64,000 bases of DNA, from contig NZ_QETK01000003.1 in assembly GCF_003105155.1 (NCBI RefSeq), positions 124,001 to 188,000 of the forward strand. The letters are read 5' to 3'. The notes beneath the pieces are model-generated. The model saw nothing but the letters and a program-made list of their open reading frames with translations, did not search any database and had not been told where the DNA came from. This document shows positions 58,895 through 64,000 of this stretch, in pieces (position 1 is the stretch's first letter; each line of letters opens with the position of its first letter). Both the position numbers and the translations under genes were made by a program. This DNA comes from Pseudomonas sp. SDI. Its GTDB lineage: Bacteria > Pseudomonadota > Gammaproteobacteria > Pseudomonadales > Pseudomonadaceae.

Positions 58895-60421
58895 TTAGCG
58901 CAGGCTGATGGTAGTGTTCACGCCGTCGTTGACGCTGTCGTCGTCGAACCAGCGGGCCGTGACGGTCTTGGTCTGCGTGTAGAACTGCACTACCTGCTTG
59001 CCGTACGGGCCAAGGTCACCGAGCTTGGAGCCACGCGAACCGGTAAAGCTGAAGTACGGCACCGGCACGGGAATCGGGATGTTGATCCCGACCTGGCCGA
59101 CATCGATCTCGCTCTGGAACTTGCGCGCCGCCGCGCCGCTCTGGGTAAACAGGCCAGTGCCGTTGCCGAACGGGTTGCGGTTGACCAGGGCAATCGCCTC
59201 GTCCAGCGTATCGACCTCCAGCACCACCAGCACCGGGCCGAAGATTTCCTGGGTGTAGATCTGCATCTCGGTGGTCACCCCGGAGAACAGGGTCGGGCCC
59301 ACGAAGTTACCTTGCTCGTAACCCGGCACGCTGACGTCACGGCCGTCCAGTTCCAGCGTGGCGCCTTCACGAATGCCGCTTTCGATCAAGCCAAGCACGC
59401 GCTCCTTGGCGCGTTTGGAAATCAGCGGGCCGACATCGGTGCCCGGCTCGTTACCGGCATTCACCTTGAGCTTGGCCGCCAGGTCCTTCAACTCCGGCAG
59501 CCACTCGCGGGCCTTGCCCACCAGCACCGCCACCGAGGTGGCCATGCAGCGTTGGCCGGCCGCACCGAAACCGGCACCGACCAGGGCATTGAGGGTTTGC
59601 TCGCGGTTGGCGTCCGGCAGCACCACGGCGTGGTTCTTCGCGCCCATCATCGACTGCACGCGCTTGCCGTGCTGGCCGGCAAGGTTGTAGACGTGGGTGC
59701 CGACCTCGGTCGAACCCACGAACGAGATTGCCTTGATATCGGTGTGGGTGCACAGCGCATCCACCACCTGCTTGCCACCATGCACCACGTTCAGCACCCC
59801 GGCCGGCACTCCGGCTTCCAGCGCCAGCTCGACCAGCAGCATGGTCGACAGCGGGTCCTGCTCGGACGGCTTGAGCACGAAGGTGTTGCCACAGACGATG
59901 GCCATCGGGAACATCCACAGCGGGATCATCGCCGGGAAGTTGAACGGGGTGATGCCGGCACACACGCCGATGGGTTGGCGCAGGGTGTAGGTATCAACGC
60001 CGCCGGCGACGTTTTCGGCGAACTCGCCCATCTGCAGACTGCCGATCGAACAGGCGTGCTCGACCACTTCCAGGCCACGGAAGATGTCGCCTTCGGCATC
60101 GGCAATGGTCTTGCCCTGCTCGGCGCTGAGCACCACGGCGATGCGTTTGGAATGTTCGCGGATCAGCGCCTGCAGCTTGAGCATGATGCGCATGCGCGCG
60201 CCGATCGGGGTGTCGCGCCAGGTTTTGAAGGCGCGCTGGCCGGCACTGATCGCGGCGTCGACTTCTTCGGCGGTGGCAAAGGGTACGCGCGCCAGCACCT
60301 GCTGGGTGGCCGGGTTGACCACATCGCGCCATTCGCTGGTTTTCGACTCGACCCACTGCCCGTCAATCAGCAGTTTTACCGTGTCGACCTTGGTCTGGTC
60401 GGGGCTGAGGGAAGCGTTCAT
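58895..60421 (-). CDS. mmsA: Methylmalonate-semialdehyde dehydrogenase
   Basis: A 508-residue CoA-acylating aldehyde dehydrogenase that converts methylmalonate semialdehyde to propionyl-CoA in valine catabolism. [19 protein letters not shown], the cofactor loop [13 protein letters not shown] and the catalytic Cys in [14 protein letters not shown] are present. No Glu general base is expected in this CoA-acylating subfamily. GGAGAA precedes the ATG. It heads the mmsAB operon and is divergent from a LysR gene. Confidence 0.96.
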   Translation of the reverse strand: MNASLSPDQTKVDTVKLLIDGQWVESKTSEWRDVVNPATQQVLARVPFATAEEVDAAISAGQRAFKTWRDTPIGARMRIMLKLQALIREHSKRIAVVLSAEQGKTIADAEGDIFRGLEVVEHACSIGSLQMGEFAENVAGGVDTYTLRQPIGVCAGITPFNFPAMIPLWMFPMAIVCGNTFVLKPSEQDPLSTMLLVELALEAGVPAGVLNVVHGGKQVVDALCTHTDIKAISFVGSTEVGTHVYNLAGQHGKRVQSMMGAKNHAVVLPDANREQTLNALVGAGFGAAGQRCMATSVAVLVGKAREWLPELKDLAAKLKVNAGNEPGTDVGPLISKRAKERVLGLIESGIREGATLELDGRDVSVPGYEQGNFVGPTLFSGVTTEMQIYTQEIFGPVLVVLEVDTLDEAIALVNRNPFGNGTGLFTQSGAAARKFQSEIDVGQVGINIPIPVPVPYFSFTGSRGSKLGDLGPYGKQVVQFYTQTKTVTARWFDDDSVNDGVNTTISLR

Positions 60422-60511
60422 GTAGGGTTCTCCTGGATTTATTGTTAGGGAGAGAAACGCCGACGCGGCAGCCGCGACGGTGCTTGGGTCCTGGGCTGAA
60501 TTGGAGTATAG

Positions 60512-60540
60512 ATGTGCAAACTTCTAACAAGAACGCACAT
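60512..60540. promoter_or_regulatory. Dyad in the mmsA-lysR divergent promoter
   Basis: Arms ATGTGC (60512-60517) and GCACAT (60535-60540) with a 17-base A/T-rich centre, placed 91 bases from mmsA and 16 bases from the LysR ATG. Position and symmetry fit an autoregulatory LysR site. Confidence 0.5.
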
Positions 60541-60555
60541 AAAAGCCGGTCCAAC

Positions 60556-61512
60556 ATGCAAAAAAACATCACCTCCCTCGGTGCCCTGAACTGGGACGAC
60601 CTGAAGTTTTTTCTTGAAGTGGCGCGCACCCGCAAAGCCAGCAGCGCGGCCAAACGCCTGGGCGTGGACTACACGACGGTGTCGCGGCGGATCAGCTCGC
60701 TGGAAGTGGCGCTGGGCACCCTGCTGTTCGAGAAGTCGCGGACCAACGGCTTCGTGCTGACGGCCGAGGGGCAGCGCCTGCTGAGTTCCGCCGAGTCGAT
60801 CGAAAGCACCCTGCACATGGCCTGCGAGCAGGTCTCGGGTTCTGGCGTGGCGTTGTCCGGGCATGTACGCATGGGCTGCACCGAAGGCTTCGGTAGCTTC
60901 TTCATCACCCCGCAACTGAGCCATTTCGTCGATGCCTACCCGGCGATCAGCGTGGACATCCTGCCGCTACCGCACTTCATCAGCCTGTCCAAGCGTGAGG
61001 CAGACATCGTCATTGCCCTGGAGCGTCCGGAACATGGCCCGTATGTGTGCTGCAAGCTGTGCGACTACCGCCTGCGGCTGTACGCCACCCAGGATTACCT
61101 GGACCGCCACGCGCCGATCCGCCAGGTGGCCGACCTGGCCGAGCATCCGTTCATCAGTTATGTCGACGACCTGGCCTTCAGCTCCGAGCTGCTTTACCTG
61201 GCCAACCTGCTGCCCAATGCCAGCGCGCACCTGCGCAGCACCAGTGTGATCGCCCAGTTCGTGGCCGCGCAGCAAGGTCGCGGGCTGGCGATTCTGCCGT
61301 GTTTCCTGGCCGCGCAGGACCCGCGGCTGGTGCCGGTGCTACCTGAGGACGTGAGTATTACTCGGCAGTTCTGGATGTACTGCCGCGAAGACCTGCGCAA
61401 GCTCAAGCGGATCACCCTGTTGTGGGATTACATTCGCCAAGTCACCGAGTTGAACCAGCCACTGTTAATGGGCGAATGCCGTACGCTACGGTTTGCCGAT
61501 TGCCCAGACTAA
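60556..61512 (+). CDS. LysR family regulator divergent from mmsAB
   Basis: A 318-residue LysR protein. The helix-turn-helix is at about residues 10-75 (DDLKFFLEVARTRKASSAAK); the effector domain follows. It is the likely activator of mmsAB, from which it is divergent by 134 bases. P. aeruginosa uses an AraC-type MmsR at this operon, so the regulator type differs. The ATG at 60556 is chosen as the family start; the open frame runs further upstream across the promoter. Confidence 0.92.
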   Translation: MQKNITSLGALNWDDLKFFLEVARTRKASSAAKRLGVDYTTVSRRISSLEVALGTLLFEKSRTNGFVLTAEGQRLLSSAESIESTLHMACEQVSGSGVALSGHVRMGCTEGFGSFFITPQLSHFVDAYPAISVDILPLPHFISLSKREADIVIALERPEHGPYVCCKLCDYRLRLYATQDYLDRHAPIRQVADLAEHPFISYVDDLAFSSELLYLANLLPNASAHLRSTSVIAQFVAAQQGRGLAILPCFLAAQDPRLVPVLPEDVSITRQFWMYCREDLRKLKRITLLWDYIRQVTELNQPLLMGECRTLRFADCPD

Positions 61513-61543
61513 TGCTTGCGTTGTGCGCCTGCCGAAGTCGAAG

Positions 61544-61565
61544 CACCTGATATTTCTGTCAGGTG
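61544..61565 (+). terminator. Hairpin between the LysR and Rhs genes
   Basis: CACCTGA / TCAGGTG seven-base stem with an eight-base loop, 31 bases after the LysR stop codon, with no T-tract. Confidence 0.4.
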
Positions 61566-61629
61566 TGGGCACCGCACGCGATGGATTAGCCTTGGCACTC
61601 ATGGAACCACCTCCCGAGAGGAGCCCCTC

Positions 61630-62712
61630 ATGCCAACCCCACGCCAACCCGCGCCTTTGCGTTACCACTACGACGCCCTCGACCGACTGGCAAGCACGGC
61701 ACCTGAAAGCCAGCCTGCACAGCAGCGCTTTTATCGCCACGCGCGTCTGTGCACAGAGCTGCAAGGCCTGCTCAAACGCAGCATTTTCGAACACGGCACT
61801 CAGCCCTTGGCGCAACGCGCCAATGACGTTTCTCTCCTGGCAACCGATCAGCAGGGCTCGGTGATCGAGGTTAAAGACTCGGCCAGTAACCACGCTATTG
61901 CCTATGGGCCCTACGGGTATCACGTCGAGACAGGGCGTGAAGGTCTGCTTGGTTTCAATGGCCAACGGCAAGACCCGCTCACCGGCCACTATCTGCTGGG
62001 CAATGGCTATCGCTCACTTATTCCAAGCCTCGGGCGCTTCAACAGCCCCGACAGCTGGAGCCCGTTTGGCCAGGGTGGGCTGAATACCTACGCGTATTGC
62101 CAGGGCGACCCGATCAACCGAGCCGACCCCACCGGGCATTTCTCGCTGTCGAAATTATTCAGCCGCCTATTCCGCGGTTCACGTAATACGCGGGCCTCAA
62201 CGCCAGTCGCTCGGGCCCGGTCCGAAACGCATCTGGGCCAGCCTCACACACTCACGGGTGCCTCGTCCGCACCGAACCTCACGTCAACCACTGGGGCAAC
62301 GACCCCAGCCCCAAGCCGACCTAATCATTACGTCAAAGGGCCCGTAGCCACAGAAGTGCTGGAAGGGCCAGAGGGAATAATGCAGTTACGCAATACCTTC
62401 TATGAGGGCAATCCCGATGCGTTGAAGAACCTTTTGAACCAGCGGCACAAGAAGGGGCTGCCGTTGAACGAAAGACTCTCCCATCCGCACGAAATTCCGC
62501 CGCAGCTACCGGGAGGAGCAATGAGCCCGGAACTGAGTTCTGATGTGATGTGGGCGAAGTACCTGTATGGCAACAGCTACAGGGTCAACGGTAAAACGTT
62601 CCGAGAAAACATGGAGGCGGTGCGTTACGGCTACACCACGAGCGGCGACATAGTGATGACCAAACCCTACCGAGGACAACATTTGTCCCCGCACACGCGC
62701 CTGCCCTTATAG
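61630..62712 (+). CDS. Short Rhs-repeat core protein, orphan
   Basis: A 360-residue protein starting in a single YD-type repeat (LRYHYDALDRLAS). Residues 108-174 hold the Rhs-associated core: GFNGQRQDPLTGHYLLGNGY, LGRFNSPDSWSPFGQGGLNT and DPINRADPTGH. Residues 175-360 are a different, Ser/Thr/Pro-rich and then charged region (AVRYGYTTSGDIVMTKPYR near the end), in the place where polymorphic toxins carry their effector, and its DNA is visibly less GC-rich. There is no signal peptide, no full Rhs shell and no immunity gene beside it. AGAGGAG precedes the ATG. Similar short Rhs proteins are common in P. putida; function unknown. Confidence 0.8.
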   Translation: MPTPRQPAPLRYHYDALDRLASTAPESQPAQQRFYRHARLCTELQGLLKRSIFEHGTQPLAQRANDVSLLATDQQGSVIEVKDSASNHAIAYGPYGYHVETGREGLLGFNGQRQDPLTGHYLLGNGYRSLIPSLGRFNSPDSWSPFGQGGLNTYAYCQGDPINRADPTGHFSLSKLFSRLFRGSRNTRASTPVARARSETHLGQPHTLTGASSAPNLTSTTGATTPAPSRPNHYVKGPVATEVLEGPEGIMQLRNTFYEGNPDALKNLLNQRHKKGLPLNERLSHPHEIPPQLPGGAMSPELSSDVMWAKYLYGNSYRVNGKTFRENMEAVRYGYTTSGDIVMTKPYRGQHLSPHTRLPL

Positions 62713-62717
62713 CGGGG

Positions 62718-63212
62718 TTATTCCGACGCCACCACAATCGACACCCGGCGATTCTCGGTGCGCCCCGCCACAGTATCGTTGCCCGCCGCCGGCTGGCTGC
62801 TGCCCAGGCCCTGGACAACAACGTTCTGCGGCTGCATCCCGACCGCCACCAGCACCTTGGCCACACTGTTGGCGCGGCGCACCGACAGTTGCTGGTTATA
62901 GGCAGCCTTGCCCGACGAATCGGTATGCCCGTCGACCCGCACACGCTGGATATCCACCGACAGCAGCGCCCTGCCGATGCGTTCGACAATCTCCCGGCTC
63001 TGGCTGTTCAACCCATCCAGGTCGCTGCCAAACAATACCTTGCCGGACAAACCGAACGCCCAGCCCTCATCGGTCGGGACAAAGCCTTCGTGCTTGAGTA
63101 CAGCGATCTGCGCCGGTGTCAGGCCCTTGGGCGGGACCGTCTGGCAGCCAGCCAGCGCAACCAATGCCAGGGCCATGACGAAGACGTGCAAGCGGCGGGT
63201 GAAGTGGATCAC
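62718..63212 (-). CDS. yfiB: OmpA-like lipoprotein YfiB
   Basis: A 164-residue outer-membrane lipoprotein: signal sequence with lipobox LAGC (Cys23), then an OmpA-type peptidoglycan-binding domain (VRVDGHTDSSGKAAYNQQLS, SVRRANSVAKVL, RTENRRVSIVV). In the YfiBNR system it sequesters the inhibitor YfiR and so activates the cyclase YfiN in response to envelope stress. It lies three bases after yfiN on the same strand; its stop codon is five bases from that of the convergent Rhs gene. Confidence 0.92.
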   Translation of the reverse strand: MIHFTRRLHVFVMALALVALAGCQTVPPKGLTPAQIAVLKHEGFVPTDEGWAFGLSGKVLFGSDLDGLNSQSREIVERIGRALLSVDIQRVRVDGHTDSSGKAAYNQQLSVRRANSVAKVLVAVGMQPQNVVVQGLGSSQPAAGNDTVAGRTENRRVSIVVASE

Positions 63213-63215
63213 GGT

Positions 63216-64000
63216 TCAACTCCTGTTTTTCATGCTAGTCACAGAACGCTCCGCGTCTGCCGTATGCCGTTCAGTTCGCGAATGGCGTTTTGCTTCGTAC
63301 ATGGCGGTATCCGCTGCGTTAAGCAGGTCCGCCGGGGTGTGCCCATCGTTCGGGTAGAACGCCAGGCCGACACTCAACGAGGTCTGTACCGTCTTGCCAT
63401 CGGCCAGACGCACCGGCAGGCGCATGCTGGCCACGATCTTCTCGGAAATCCGCTGCGCATCCTCACGCGTGTGCAGCGGCGACAACAACACGGCAAACTC
63501 ATCGCCGCCCAGGCGTGCTACCAGGTCGTTTTCGCGCAACTGCGCACGCACCCGGCTGGCCACCGCGATCAGCACTTCATCGCCCGCCGCATGGCCGTAC
63601 ACATCGTTGACCTGCTTGAAACGGTCGCTGTCGAGAAACAGCACCGCCAGTTGCTCGCCGTGCTTGGCGGCGTTGCGCACACTGCGGCTGAGCCGGCCTT
63701 CGAAGAAGGCCCGGTTCGGAAGCCCAGTCAGGCTGTCATGGCTGGCCTGGTGGGCGAGGGTTTCGTTCTCGCTCTGCAGATGGCTTTGCCACACCTCCAG
63801 CTCATCAAGCAGGGCGTTGAAGTCGTGGCCCAACGCGTTCAGCTCGGCAATCTGCGTGGGCGGCACGCGCCGCTCGAAACTGCGTTCGCGCCGCGCTGCA
63901 TGGGCCACGTTGGCCAGGTTGCGCAGCGGCCGGACGATATCGCCGAACAACCGCCGCGACAGGTACAGCGCACTCACCGCGCTGAGCACCGTACACAGCA
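63216..64000 (-). CDS. yfiN: Membrane diguanylate cyclase YfiN (TpbB), 3' part
   Basis: The C-terminal ~261 residues of a GGDEF cyclase; the 5' end, including the first membrane helix and the periplasmic PAS domain, is beyond the window. A membrane end (LSAVSALYLSRRLFGDI) is followed by HAMP (about 30 residues) and the cyclase domain with GGDEF intact in ARLGGDEFAVLL. The RxxD inhibitory site (REND) lies exactly five residues before GGDEF. The HAMP-GGDEF layout and yfiB directly downstream identify YfiN, which raises c-di-GMP when YfiR is removed; yfiR should lie beyond position 64000. Confidence 0.92.
   Translation of the reverse strand, partial: LCTVLSAVSALYLSRRLFGDIVRPLRNLANVAHAARRERSFERRVPPTQIAELNALGHDFNALLDELEVWQSHLQSENETLAHQASHDSLTGLPNRAFFEGRLSRSVRNAAKHGEQLAVLFLDSDRFKQVNDVYGHAAGDEVLIAVASRVRAQLRENDLVARLGGDEFAVLLSPLHTREDAQRISEKIVASMRLPVRLADGKTVQTSLSVGLAFYPNDGHTPADLLNAADTAMYEAKRHSRTERHTADAERSVTSMKNRS

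Noticed and set aside
58268..60448. 726-codon frame opposite mmsAB
   Set aside because: Shadow spanning two genes with strong family motifs.

Overview
The window is a high-GC, densely coded chromosomal segment of a fluorescent Pseudomonas, most likely of the P. putida group. The evidence is near-identity, from memory, of many proteins to P. putida ones (GdhA, IspB, McpS, PpoR, PcaHG) and repeated Pseudomonas-type REP palindromes. I find no rRNA, tRNA, insertion sequence, prophage or CRISPR array. No gene-free stretch exceeds 300 bases. Almost everything is core genome; the only gene with an accessory look is the Rhs-type ORF at 61630-62712.

Layout. 1-2349: C-terminal part of an SMC-like condensin ATPase. 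2433-7365: creA-like, proB, cgtA/obg, rpmA and rplU leftward, with ispB divergent; both divergent promoters can be read. 7466-13000: small zinc-ribbon protein, a Fur-boxed small protein, fklB, yqhA and a Lon-like AAA protease with degenerate Walker motifs. 13241-20477: DUF3015 and DUF4105 exported proteins, a lipoprotein, a Gre-like factor, gdhA, ettA and a small unknown. 20697-30000: morA (GGDEF-EAL), glyA, the cstA-ybdD-yjiA operon and a MapZ-type PilZ protein. 30231-34223: a NAT-type purine permease behind a paired operator, then a tyrosinase translationally linked to a DUF2182 membrane protein. 34311-39253: radA, mscL, fpr, ppoR (LuxR solo), rlmG. 39359-41971: cyanide-insensitive oxidase cioAB plus a 51-residue third subunit, with a perfect ANR box upstream. 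42264-47433: GNAT, AzgA-type permease, trmA, phosphatase-superfamily protein, TetR regulator. 47612-54870: pcaHG, ypfJ-like peptidase, mcpS chemoreceptor, ggt, LysR. 54938-57763: mdaB divergent from a YgiN-like monooxygenase, TauE/SafE exporter with a divergent LysR. 57997-61512: mmsAB with a divergent LysR. 61630-64000: short Rhs protein, yfiB and the 3' part of yfiN.

Themes. Cyclic-di-GMP is prominent: morA (synthesis/degradation), mapZ (effector acting on chemotaxis), yfiBN (envelope-stress input), with the mcpS chemoreceptor also present. Redox and respiration genes include cioABC, fpr, mdaB/ygiN and the tyrosinase. Organic and amino acid catabolism includes pcaHG, mmsAB, gdhA, ggt and cstA.

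Most promising for novelty are the tyrosinase with a plant-polyphenol-oxidase-like C-terminal domain and its DUF2182 partner, the Lon-like protease with altered ATPase motifs, the Gre-like factor without the acidic tip, and the orphan short Rhs protein. I saw no clearly undescribed multi-gene system. Long antisense open frames opposite most large genes are codon-usage shadows and are not annotated. Locus numbers, synteny with other genomes and similarity statements are from memory, not from a search.
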